Shown here: positions 41,952 to 49,703 of the stretch, in pieces
Layout: every line of letters starts with the position of its first letter
Position numbering within the stretch: the stretch's first letter is position 1
From: Streptomyces massasporeus
Lineage (GTDB): Bacteria > Actinomycetota > Actinomycetes > Streptomycetales > Streptomycetaceae
Reading direction: 5' to 3'
Length of the DNA: 64,000 nucleotides
Assembly: GCF_014648995.1 (NCBI RefSeq)
Contig: NZ_BMSE01000014.1
Coordinates: 62,001-126,000 of the forward strand
Position numbers and translations under genes: made by a program
The notes under the pieces: model-generated
Told to the model about the DNA's origin: nothing
The model's database searches: none
What the model saw: only the letters and a program-made list of their open reading frames with translations

Positions 41952-41983
41952 TGCCGCCGTGATCGGTGGACGGCACGGCGGCA
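41952..41983. other. 10-bp hairpin in the gene-free stretch 41771-42198
   Basis: TGCCGCCGTG (41952-41961) pairs perfectly with CACGGCGGCA (41974-41983) around a 12-nt loop. It lies between the cold-shock 2 promoter region and the lipoprotein gene. I see no gene in the rest of this stretch. Confidence 0.45.
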
Positions 41984-42198
41984 CACGCGCCGGTTCGCCA
42001 CTCCGGCGACGAAGGTCACATCCCCCGGACGGCCCATTCCTGCGACAACTACGTGGACATGTCACCGATCCGTGACGGCGGTGTGCGGGAACGAAGACGA
42101 CGGGATCCCCGCGGCTCTCAGCCCCCTCCTAGTGATCAAGAAGCACCGGGAGGCCGAACCGACCACGGCCTCAACCGACCGATGAATCAGGGGATTTC

Positions 42199-42894
42199 AT
42201 GTCCGGCAACCGTCGCAAGTCCTTCCTCGTCTCCGCAGTCCTCGTGGGCGGCGCCCTGCTGATGACCGCATGCCAGGACACGGACGAGGCCGCGGACACC
42301 GGAGCATCGCAGGGTTCCTCGTCCTCGTCCTCGTCCGGCGACGCGGCCACCCCGTCCGGCTCCTCGGCCGCGGGCAGCGGCCAGGGCACCGGCAAGGGCT
42401 CCGGCGCGGCGGGCAAGGGCTCCGGGGCGACCGGCGGGGCCGAGGACGGGGCCGGCTCCGGCGCCGACACCGGCAACGGCAAGCGCGAGCCCGTCGGGCA
42501 GAGCTGCGGCGCCAACGACATCTCCTGGAACGCCAGGTCCGAGACCCGGGCCGGCGGCTACATCCTCATCTCCGCGAAGGCGAAGCCGGGGATCACCTGC
42601 GTCCTGCCCGCCGCGCTGCCGACCGTCGCCTTCGGATCCGACGGCACGGAGGCGGGCCCCGCAGAGCAGGCCGCCGGGACGCAGATCACGCTGAGCGGGA
42701 ACACCACCGCCTACGCCGGGGTCAACCCCAAGGGCACGAACGCGGACGGCGGCAAGGAACTGGACAGCATCATCGTCGCCGTCGGCGACGACGACCCCGA
42801 CCCGGTCTCCCTGAAGGTCGGCGCCATCACGGTCGACAAGCCGGTCGTCACCAACTGGCACACCTCGGCGACGGACGCCGTCCCCTTCAGCTGA
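42199..42894 (+). CDS. DUF4232 lipoprotein
   Basis: 231 residues. The signal peptide ends in a lipobox (LLMTAC, Cys25), so the protein should be lipid-anchored outside the cell. A 70-residue Ser/Gly/Ala/Thr-rich linker (GSSSSSSSGDAATPSGSSAA) follows, then a domain starting SCGANDISWNARSETRAGGY with ISAKAKPGITCVLPAALPTV, the two-cysteine pattern of DUF4232. Function unknown. The GGGGAT before the ATG is a weak ribosome site. Confidence 0.88.
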   Translation: MSGNRRKSFLVSAVLVGGALLMTACQDTDEAADTGASQGSSSSSSSGDAATPSGSSAAGSGQGTGKGSGAAGKGSGATGGAEDGAGSGADTGNGKREPVGQSCGANDISWNARSETRAGGYILISAKAKPGITCVLPAALPTVAFGSDGTEAGPAEQAAGTQITLSGNTTAYAGVNPKGTNADGGKELDSIIVAVGDDDPDPVSLKVGAITVDKPVVTNWHTSATDAVPFS

Positions 42895-43503
42895 ACGGAT
42901 CCGCTGCTCCCCTCGGGGCTACCACGGCACCTCGCCCTCGTCACGAAGGCCGGCGCGTCCAGCGACCTGCCGGCGAAACTGCTCGACGCCCACGCCGCCG
43001 AACCCGACGCGGTCACCGTCGGTCTGCTCCTGTGCGGCATGGGCGAGCAGGGGCCGATGCTGCGCGACGGCCGGGCCGGCGTGGCGCTGCTGTACCTGCC
43101 GTTCGACACCACGGCCGGCCTCGACACCGAAGAGCGCTGCACGGAGGGCCAGGTCGCCCTGCTCCCGGCCGGACACGTCCTCACCGGCAGGCCCCACCTG
43201 CGCACGGTGTACGTCACCGGCCTCCCCGACCTGCCGATGCCGCGCTGGCCCGGCCCCGACGGCACGTACCCGGACGGCCCCGGCCCTCAGGCCCGCGACC
43301 ACGCGCAGCTCCTCCAGCTGATCGCGCTCGGCCGCGCCTGCTGGATCGCACCGGACTCCTGCCGGACGCAACTGCGCGAGGACGTCACCGCCGTGCCGGT
43401 CCTGGACGCGCCGACGGTCACGACGGTGATCGCCTGGCCACCGCACAGCCGGTCCCGGGGGGTGGCGGTGCTGGTCCGGGCGGCGGTGCGGGTGAGTTCG
43501 TAG
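42895..43503 (+). pseudogene. Headless LysR-family regulator remnant
   Basis: Directly after the lipoprotein stop an open frame encodes only the effector-binding part of a LysR regulator: RHLALVTKAGASSDLPAKLL, VTVGLLLCGMGEQGPMLRDG, VALLYLPFDTTAGLDTEERC, GQVALLPAGHVLTGRPHLR and VLDAPTVTTVIAWPPHSRSR to the stop. The roughly 90-residue helix-turn-helix and linker are missing, and no good start precedes the homologous text (the first ATG is at 43039, inside the domain). The boundary with the lipoprotein stop looks like a deletion joint. The next 287 bp (43504-43790) hold no gene except the GntR promoter. Confidence 0.8.
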
Positions 43504-43790
43504 GAGGGACGGTGCCGCCTGCTCCGGGCAGGCGGTCGGTCGACCGCCCGTCGCCACCCGTCCCTGCTCGGCCCGGTAGGTCCGGTCCGATCCAGTCGGG
43601 TCCCGTCCCGTCCCGGCACGGACACGCGTCGCGGAGCGGCTGCCGTCGACGGCTGGGCGGTATGCACGCTGAGGCGACCGACCCGGGCCGAGGGCGGTCA
43701 CCGCCACTGTGGCGAGAACCCGCTCAACCTGCCCGTCGACCCCGCCCACGGCCGGTCGGAGCCCGAGAGCAGCGATGTACTGTGCGCAAT

Positions 43791-44477
43791 ATGTCACTCG
43801 ACCGTCCCGTCTCCCGCCGCCTCCTCAGTGACGAGGTCTTCGACCGCCTGCGCGACTCCATCGTGCGCGGCGAGCTCGTCCCCGGGGAGAAGGTCAGGGA
43901 CGGCGAGCTCGCCGAGCGCCTCGGTCTCAGTCGCACCCCCGTGCGCGAGGCGCTCGCCCGGCTCGCCGACATCGGCCTGGTCGAGGCGAAGCCCGGCGTC
44001 TACACCCGCATCACCACCCTCGACCGCCGCGACGTCGAGAACACCCTCGCCGTCCTGCGCTCCCTCGACCGGCTCGCCGTGGAAGCGGCCGTCCCGGTCA
44101 TGACCGAGCGGGACCTCGGGTGCATGCGCGAGGCCAACCGCGACTTCGAACGGGCCGTCGCGGCCGACGACACCGACGCCGCGCTCGCGGCCGACGACCG
44201 CTACCACGCCGTCCCCCTGACGGCCGCCGGCAACCCCGTGCTCAGCCGGATCGTCGAGCAGCTCCACCCGCAGATCCACCGCATCCTCCACCGCGAGTTC
44301 TCCACCCTGCTCGGCGGCCGCGACACCATCGAGCACCACGACCGGCTCATCGAGGTCTGCGCCGGCGGCGACGCCCGCGCCGCCGCCGACCTCTCCGGAC
44401 GCCACTGGCTGGAACTCGGCGGGCACATCAACGAGCTGTTCGACACCAACCAGTTCGCGGAAGCGGCGACCGGATGA
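43791..44477 (+). CDS. GntR-family regulator (FCD type)
   Basis: 228 residues. The N-terminal winged helix (LLSDEVFDRLRDSIVRGELV then LAERLGLSRTPVREALARLA) is GntR; the C-terminal all-helical domain with DRLIEVCAGGDARAAADLSG and the metal-type His residues (HHDRL) is FCD. There is no Shine-Dalgarno; TACTGT (43778-43783) ends 7 nt before the ATG, so the message is probably leaderless. Target unknown; the adjacent PAP2 gene is one candidate. Confidence 0.92.
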   Translation: MSLDRPVSRRLLSDEVFDRLRDSIVRGELVPGEKVRDGELAERLGLSRTPVREALARLADIGLVEAKPGVYTRITTLDRRDVENTLAVLRSLDRLAVEAAVPVMTERDLGCMREANRDFERAVAADDTDAALAADDRYHAVPLTAAGNPVLSRIVEQLHPQIHRILHREFSTLLGGRDTIEHHDRLIEVCAGGDARAAADLSGRHWLELGGHINELFDTNQFAEAATG

Positions 44478-44604
44478 GGCGCTCCGATAGCATGTTCGAC
44501 CGCGCGATGGTCCCGCCATCGCTGTCCCTCCCCCCAGCCATTCGGATGAATCGGCCAGAAGATTGATAGCCAGAAGATCGCGGGTGTTCTCGCGAATAGG
44601 CGGC

Positions 44605-45936
44605 ATGACGTCGTGGGGTGCGTGGCGCCATTGGCGCGCGATGCTGTGGATCGCGGCGGCTGTGGTGGCGTGCGGATTCCTCGTCGCGCTGGAGATCGCC
44701 TCCCGCGGCTACGGGGAACCGGGGCCGATCACCAGCCAGGTGAAGGCCCTGGTCTTCGCCCCCAAGCCGGGCCCGCTCTACGGCGGTCTGGTGCTGATGA
44801 TGGTGGTGCTGACCTGGCGGCAGCGGTTCATCGCGGCCGGCGCCGCGATCGGTATCGACTCCGTTCTCCTGCTGGTGCGTTGGGCGGCCGGTATCGAGGC
44901 GGGCGACGGCGAGTTCTTCGGCACCGGCGCGCTGTGGGTGATGCTGGGCTTCGCGGTCGTCGCCGTCACCCGCCGCACCGGCGCCGAACGCGTTCTGCTG
45001 CTGAAGGGCGTAGGGCTGGGCCTGTTGCTGGTGGCCGCCCGCAAGACCGGTGACACCTGGCTGTTCATCACGTCGAAGACCCGCCCGACGGTGCTCGACC
45101 AGTACGTGGCGATGGCCGATCACGCGCTGGGCAACCCGTCCTGGCTGGCGGGCCGGCTGGTCGAGGCCACCGACCCGGTCAGCTCACACGTCCTTCAACT
45201 GGTCTACGGCCAGCTCGCGGTGGCCGCGGTGGTCGTCGCGGCGTACCAGCTGCGCAACGTGACGGCCGACCGCCGCTTCCCGAGCCATCACCTCGTGCGC
45301 ACCTTCCTGGTGATAGGCCTGCTCGGGCCGGCCTTCTACATGCTCTTCCCGGTGGTCGGACCGGTCTTCGCCTACGGCCCGGGCGCCTCCGGCACCGGCG
45401 GTGTGGAGTGGGCCGCGGCCAACCTGTGGCCGCACACGGCGCTGCCGATCACCACCCCGGCCCCGATGACGTACGACGGGATCACCCCCCGCAACTGCAT
45501 GCCCAGCCTGCACACGGCCTGGGCCGTCGCGATCTTCGTCCACACCCGCCGGGCGCCGCGACTCCTGCGGTTCGCGGGCACGTTCTGGCTGGTCGTCACC
45601 CTCGCCGCGACGCTGGGATTCGGCTACCACTACGGCGTCGACCTGGTCGCCGGCGTGGTGTTCGCCCTCACCATCGAGGGGGCGCTGCGCACGGCCGAAC
45701 GCGGCTGGGACCGGCGGGGCGTCCAGCTGGTCACCTACGGCACCACGGTCTTCGTCGCGCTCCTGGTGTCGTACCGCTACCTGCCGATGGAGATGGCCCG
45801 TCACCCGGAACTCTCCGGACCCCTGCTCATCCTGGCGATGACCTCGGTGATCTACGGCTACGTGCGGACCACCAGGCGGTGGGAATCGGCGGTCGCTCCG
45901 GTCCGGCAACCGGAACCGCAGCCCGAACCGGTCTGA
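44605..45936 (+). CDS. PAP2-superfamily membrane phosphatase/phosphotransferase
   Basis: 443 residues with about ten hydrophobic segments. The PAP2 motifs are CMPSLHTAWAVAIFVH and GYHYGVDLVAGVVFAL, in the second half, preceded by a Lys/Arg-containing first motif near RNVTADRRFPSHH. The layout resembles the PAP2_3 (Aur1/inositol-phosphotransferase-like) branch, which transfers phospho-headgroups between lipids. ATG 44605 is chosen; a TTG at 44563 is in frame. Confidence 0.85.
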   Translation: MTSWGAWRHWRAMLWIAAAVVACGFLVALEIASRGYGEPGPITSQVKALVFAPKPGPLYGGLVLMMVVLTWRQRFIAAGAAIGIDSVLLLVRWAAGIEAGDGEFFGTGALWVMLGFAVVAVTRRTGAERVLLLKGVGLGLLLVAARKTGDTWLFITSKTRPTVLDQYVAMADHALGNPSWLAGRLVEATDPVSSHVLQLVYGQLAVAAVVVAAYQLRNVTADRRFPSHHLVRTFLVIGLLGPAFYMLFPVVGPVFAYGPGASGTGGVEWAAANLWPHTALPITTPAPMTYDGITPRNCMPSLHTAWAVAIFVHTRRAPRLLRFAGTFWLVVTLAATLGFGYHYGVDLVAGVVFALTIEGALRTAERGWDRRGVQLVTYGTTVFVALLVSYRYLPMEMARHPELSGPLLILAMTSVIYGYVRTTRRWESAVAPVRQPEPQPEPV

Positions 45937-45997
45937 GCCCGTAGAGTGGCGACCTTCGGACGGCGTGAGCCGGACGGAGTCCCCGAAGGCCGGGCCC

Positions 45998-46757
45998 ATG
46001 CATCTCACCGACCGTCCCGCACACCGCCGCCTCGGCGCGGCGCTGGAGAACCTCTCCGTCACCTTCCGCGGCATGACCGCGCGTCCGGACGAGCACAACT
46101 GCGAGTGCCACTGGGGCAGCCCGGAGGAGCTCGCCCTGCTGAAGACGCCGGACGTGGAACTGGAGCCGGACCTCCTGCGCCGGACCTGGCAGGCCACCGA
46201 CTGGTCCGATCACGCCGCCGTGCTGCGCCGCATCCTGCCGCAGTTCGCCACCGTCCTGGTCGCCGGCCGTGCGGAACCGATGTTCGGAGGGTACGAAGAG
46301 GCCGGGTACTCGCTGGCCCGGGGCCGCTGGCAGCAGTGGCCCGAAGAGCACGCCGGCCCGGTACGTGAGTTCCTCCATGCCTGGTGGGTGCAGAGCCTCA
46401 CCGATCCGGACGCGGTCGTACCGGCCCACCAGGTCTTCGCGCTGTGTGCCGAGGCGTCCGGAACGCTGGAGCCCTGGCTCGCCGAATGGGAGCGGCAAAC
46501 CGGGCACCTCGGCGACCTGCGTCTGGCCGAGGCGGTGGCGGAGTGGGAGTACGAACTCCTGGGGGACAGCCTGCCGTGGAGCGTCGACTGGTACGAGAAC
46601 GACGCGGAGAAGATGCGCGCCGACCTGGTCGTCTGGCTCCTCGGCCACGCCGCGGCGCGGCTCCGCGCGTCGGGCGCGTCAGCGGAGCATACGGCTGCTC
46701 GGCCTCACCGACGAGGACCGCTGGACGGACCGGCACTGGCCCGGCCACCGCTACTGA
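45998..46757 (+). pseudogene. Conserved hypothetical protein with a C-terminal frameshift
   Basis: From ATG 45998 (GAAGG 9 nt upstream) the frame encodes RLGAALENLSVTFRGMTARP, EHNCECHWGSPEELALLKTP, WQQWPEEHAGPVREFLHAWW and VEWEYELLGDSLPW-like text. Near 46680-46690 the sensible coding moves forward one base: the original frame becomes HTAARPHRRGPLDGPALAR, whereas the shifted frame gives RLLGLTDEDRWTDRHWPGHRY and a stop at 46757, matching the expected end of this Streptomyces family as I remember it. The unshifted frame runs on to 46816. Function unknown; the frameshift may be real or a sequencing error. Confidence 0.65.
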
Positions 46758-46812
46758 CGGCCGGCGAAAAACCAGTCCGTGGCGATGACTTCGCCTCGAT
46801 AGCCTGCACGGC

Positions 46813-47610
46813 GTGACCACCTCATTCGCGAGCTCCCAGGACGTCGACGTCGCGACAGCCGGGGCGCGGGCCGGCGCGGACGTGGTCCGCGCCCTGTACG
46901 GCCGGCGCCTCGCCCGCGTCGACAAGGGCGCCGGGGACTTCGCCACCACCGCCGACATCGCGTCCGAGAAGGCGATCCTCGACGTGATCCGTGCCGCCCG
47001 GCCCGACGACGCGGTGCTCGGAGAGGAAGGCGGGCAGCGGGGCGCCGCCGACGCCGTCCGCCAGTGGTTGGTGGACCCCCTGTGCGGCACGCTGAACTAC
47101 GCCGTCGGCACCATGCTGGTGGCCGTGAACGTGGCGCTGCGCGAGGGACCGGCGGCGGTGGCCGACCCGTTCGGCGGCGAGGTCTTCTTCACCGACGGGG
47201 AGACCGCGTGGGTCCGGCAGGACGGGGCCGACGACGCCCCGCTGACGCCCACGTCCGCGACTCGGCTGGTCGACGTCAACCTGGACCCGCCGTTCCCGAG
47301 CGCACCCGGATTCCGCGCCGTCGATCTGCTGGCCCACCCCGGTTTCACCGGACACTTCCGCCCGCGCGTGGTCTCCACGACGCTGGCGCTGGCCTGGGTC
47401 GCCGCAGGCAGACGCGCCGCATACGTCACCGACGGCGGCGACCTCTCCAGGAGCGTTCACTTCGCCGCAGGCATCGCACTGTGCCGGGCCGCGGGTTGCG
47501 TCGTCACCGGGATCGACGGCGCTCCGGTCGGCGAGACGACCCGAGGCCTCGTCGCCGCCGCCGACGCGGAGACACACGGGCTGCTGATGTCCGGCATACG
47601 GCGGGTCTGA
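46813..47610 (+). CDS. Inositol-monophosphatase-like protein with altered metal site
   Basis: 265 residues. The family layout is visible: GDFATTADIASEKAI, the Glu pair in VLGEEGG, the central motif and a late AAG motif. The usual D-P-x-D-G-T reads DPLCGTLNY here, so a metal-binding Asp is Cys, and the usual W-D-x-A-A-G reads VHFAAGIALCRAAG, so the other conserved Asp is His. Catalysis by the standard three-metal mechanism is therefore doubtful; it may be a divergent enzyme or a binding protein. GTG start; TAGCCT (46800-46805) ends 7 nt before it, so the message is probably leaderless. Confidence 0.8.
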   Translation: MTTSFASSQDVDVATAGARAGADVVRALYGRRLARVDKGAGDFATTADIASEKAILDVIRAARPDDAVLGEEGGQRGAADAVRQWLVDPLCGTLNYAVGTMLVAVNVALREGPAAVADPFGGEVFFTDGETAWVRQDGADDAPLTPTSATRLVDVNLDPPFPSAPGFRAVDLLAHPGFTGHFRPRVVSTTLALAWVAAGRRAAYVTDGGDLSRSVHFAAGIALCRAAGCVVTGIDGAPVGETTRGLVAAADAETHGLLMSGIRRV

Positions 47611-47747
47611 GCAGGACCTCAGTGCGGACCCTGCGCCCGGCGGTCTTCAGGGATCGTGTCCTCGATCCCCCTTGCCTGCGACGCACTCGCGGGGGCGCGC
47701 GGCGTTTCGTCCGCGAGACCGTCCGGCCGGCGATCTACGCTCGGCCG

Positions 47748-48605
47748 GTGGCACGAACCGAGCAACGCGCCGAGGGAGCGGGACCGTTCACCACCCGGCT
47801 CACCTGGCACCTCCCGGACGGGGGCACCGCCGTATGGGAGTCACGGCCCGCCCGTCGGCGCGGGACCCTCGCCGTCCGGTCGCCCGGCTCGGCCGCCACG
47901 CGGCACACCAGCGCCGATGACGTCGCGCTCCGCCGCCTGCGCCGGCTCAACACCATCGCCGCGACCGCCTTCGTCATCGGCGGAGCCCTCTTCGCGGTGG
48001 GCGCCGGCATCGCCCAGTTCGGCTCCGGTGACGCGACCACCTGCGCCTCCGTCTACTTCGCCGGCGGCCTGTTCTTCAACACCGGCGGCTACGTCTCACT
48101 GCTCCAGGTCGTCAACGCTCCCCGGCACGTGCCCGGCGGTGAAGGGCGGCTCGTCATCCACGGCTGGCGCTGGTGGAGTTACGAGCCCGCCCGAGTGGAC
48201 TGGCTGAGCGCGTTCGTCCTCTTCGCCGGCACCCTGGTGTTCGCCGTCGACCTGCTGGACTCCTTCCTCCAAGGGCTGAGCGTCCAGCAGATCAACCGGC
48301 TGATCTGGGCGCCGGACGTCATCGGGTGCGTGCTCTTCCTGGTCTCCGGGCATCTCGCGTTCGCCGAGATCTGCCACGGCCGGCTCTGCGTCCGCCGCCG
48401 CAGTCTCGGCTGGTGGATCGTCGCCGTGAACCAGCTCGGGTCCGTCCTCTTCATGCTCTCGGCGCTCGCCGCCTTCACCCGGCCCTCCACCGGCAGCCTG
48501 ATCAACGCCGACATGGCCAACTGGGCCACCCTGATCGGCGCCTCGTGCTTCTCCCTCGGCGGCCTCCTGCAGTTCTACGAGCGCCCCTCCCACTCGCCGG
48601 GCTGA
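47748..48605 (+). CDS. YrhK-domain-like integral membrane protein
   Basis: 285 residues. About 75 hydrophilic residues are followed by seven or so hydrophobic segments, including NTIAATAFVIGGALFAVGAG, YFAGGLFFNTGGYVSLLQ and WAPDVIGCVLFLVSGHLAFA. The helix-pair text with YFAGGLFFNTGGY suggests the YrhK domain. Function unknown. GTG at 47748 lies 6 nt after TACGCT (47736-47741) with no ribosome site, so the transcript is probably leaderless. Confidence 0.75.
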   Translation: MARTEQRAEGAGPFTTRLTWHLPDGGTAVWESRPARRRGTLAVRSPGSAATRHTSADDVALRRLRRLNTIAATAFVIGGALFAVGAGIAQFGSGDATTCASVYFAGGLFFNTGGYVSLLQVVNAPRHVPGGEGRLVIHGWRWWSYEPARVDWLSAFVLFAGTLVFAVDLLDSFLQGLSVQQINRLIWAPDVIGCVLFLVSGHLAFAEICHGRLCVRRRSLGWWIVAVNQLGSVLFMLSALAAFTRPSTGSLINADMANWATLIGASCFSLGGLLQFYERPSHSPG

Positions 48606-48768
48606 CCCCCGGACGTCGTCTCCGGCCGGGGGAACATCATCGGCCAGGCAGCGCAACACCAGCCCGCCGTCGGCGACGCCTCCCGGCCCCCGGTGATTGG
48701 GTGACGCGCGAGCCCGACGGGCCGCGGCCCGACCGTGCGGGGCCATGCAGTGCAGGAGGCAGTCGATC

Positions 48769-49165
48769 GTGAGTTCCATCGAGGGCGCACCCCAGGGCGT
48801 GATCCCCGCGCATCTGCTCCGGGGCCAGAAGGCGCTGGTGACCGGGGCCAACTCCGGCATCGGCAAGGCCACGGCCATCGGCCTGGGCAGGGCCGGGGCT
48901 GACGTGGTCGTCAACTACGTGGCCGGCCGGGAGGAGGCCGAGAGGGTCGTCGAGGAGATCGCCTCGTTCGGGGTGCGGGCGGCGGCTTACGAGGCGGACG
49001 TGTCCGACGAGGACCAGGTCGCCGCCATGACGCAGCGGATGGTCGAGGAGTTCGGGACGATCGACATCCTCGTCGCCAATGCCGGGCTGCAACGGGACGC
49101 CCCCTTCACCGAGATGACCCGCGCCCAGTGGCAGAAGGTCATCGACGTCAACCTCACCGGGCAGC
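48769..49165 (+). pseudogene. Truncated short-chain dehydrogenase (N-terminal half only)
   Basis: GTG 48769 follows GGAGG. The first 130 residues are a good glucose-1-dehydrogenase-type SDR: LVTGANSGIGKATAIGLGRA, DVVVNYVAGREEAERVVEEI, LVANAGLQRDAPFTEM and QWQKVIDVNLTGQ. At VNLTGQ the similarity ends abruptly; the catalytic Tyr-x-x-x-Lys half is absent and the frame stops 10 codons later. The following bases belong to a cytochrome bd gene, so a deletion has joined two genes. Confidence 0.85.
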
Positions 49166-49661
49166 CCTCGACGCCGAGGGCGACCCCACCGACGTGAACG
49201 TCTGGAAGGCGATCTTCACGCCGATGTTCGGGCCGCAGTACTGGCACTTCGTGGTGGCCATGCTGGTGACCGCCGGCTACGTCGTGGCCGGTGTCTACGC
49301 CACAGGGTGGCTGCGCGGACGCCGGGACCATTACCACCGGCTCGGCTTCACCGTGCCGTTCACCGTCGCCGCGGTGTGCAGCCCGTCCAGTTCGTGCTGG
49401 GCGACTCCATCGCCCGGCGGGTCTTCCACGAGCAGCCGGTCAAGTTCGCCGCGATGGAGATCGTCTGGAAGAACCTCCCTAACCGTCGCCGAGGGAGCGG
49501 GCGCCGCCGGCACGCTGCGCTGGCTCGGCGTCGTCACGCTGGTGGCCGTGCTGCTGGTCTTCCCGGCGATCGCCCTCCTGTACTGGCTGGACACCCATGG
49601 CGAACTCGAATCCCTCACCGACGCAGACCTCCGCCGACGCGGTGCCGGGGACCAGGGCTGA
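49166..49661 (+). pseudogene. Cytochrome bd oxidase fragments (CydA piece, then probable CydB tail)
   Basis: Immediately after the SDR break the text reads DAEGDPTDVNVWKAIFTPMF, GPQYWHFVVAMLVTAGYVVA and HRLGFTVPFTVAAV, an internal part of cytochrome bd subunit I. At about 49377 the frame slips: the continuation PVQFVLGDSIARRVFHEQPV and KFAAMEIVWKNL is one frame away. At about 49480 it changes again to AAGTLRWLGVVTLVAVLLVF and ALLYWLDTHGELESLTDADL, which looks like the end of another membrane subunit, probably subunit II. About 500 bp remain of an operon that should exceed 2 kb. Confidence 0.7.
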
Positions 49662-49703
49662 CCCCGCGGCCGCACGGCCGCGTTCGACAGGGACGGGACG
49701 GTC

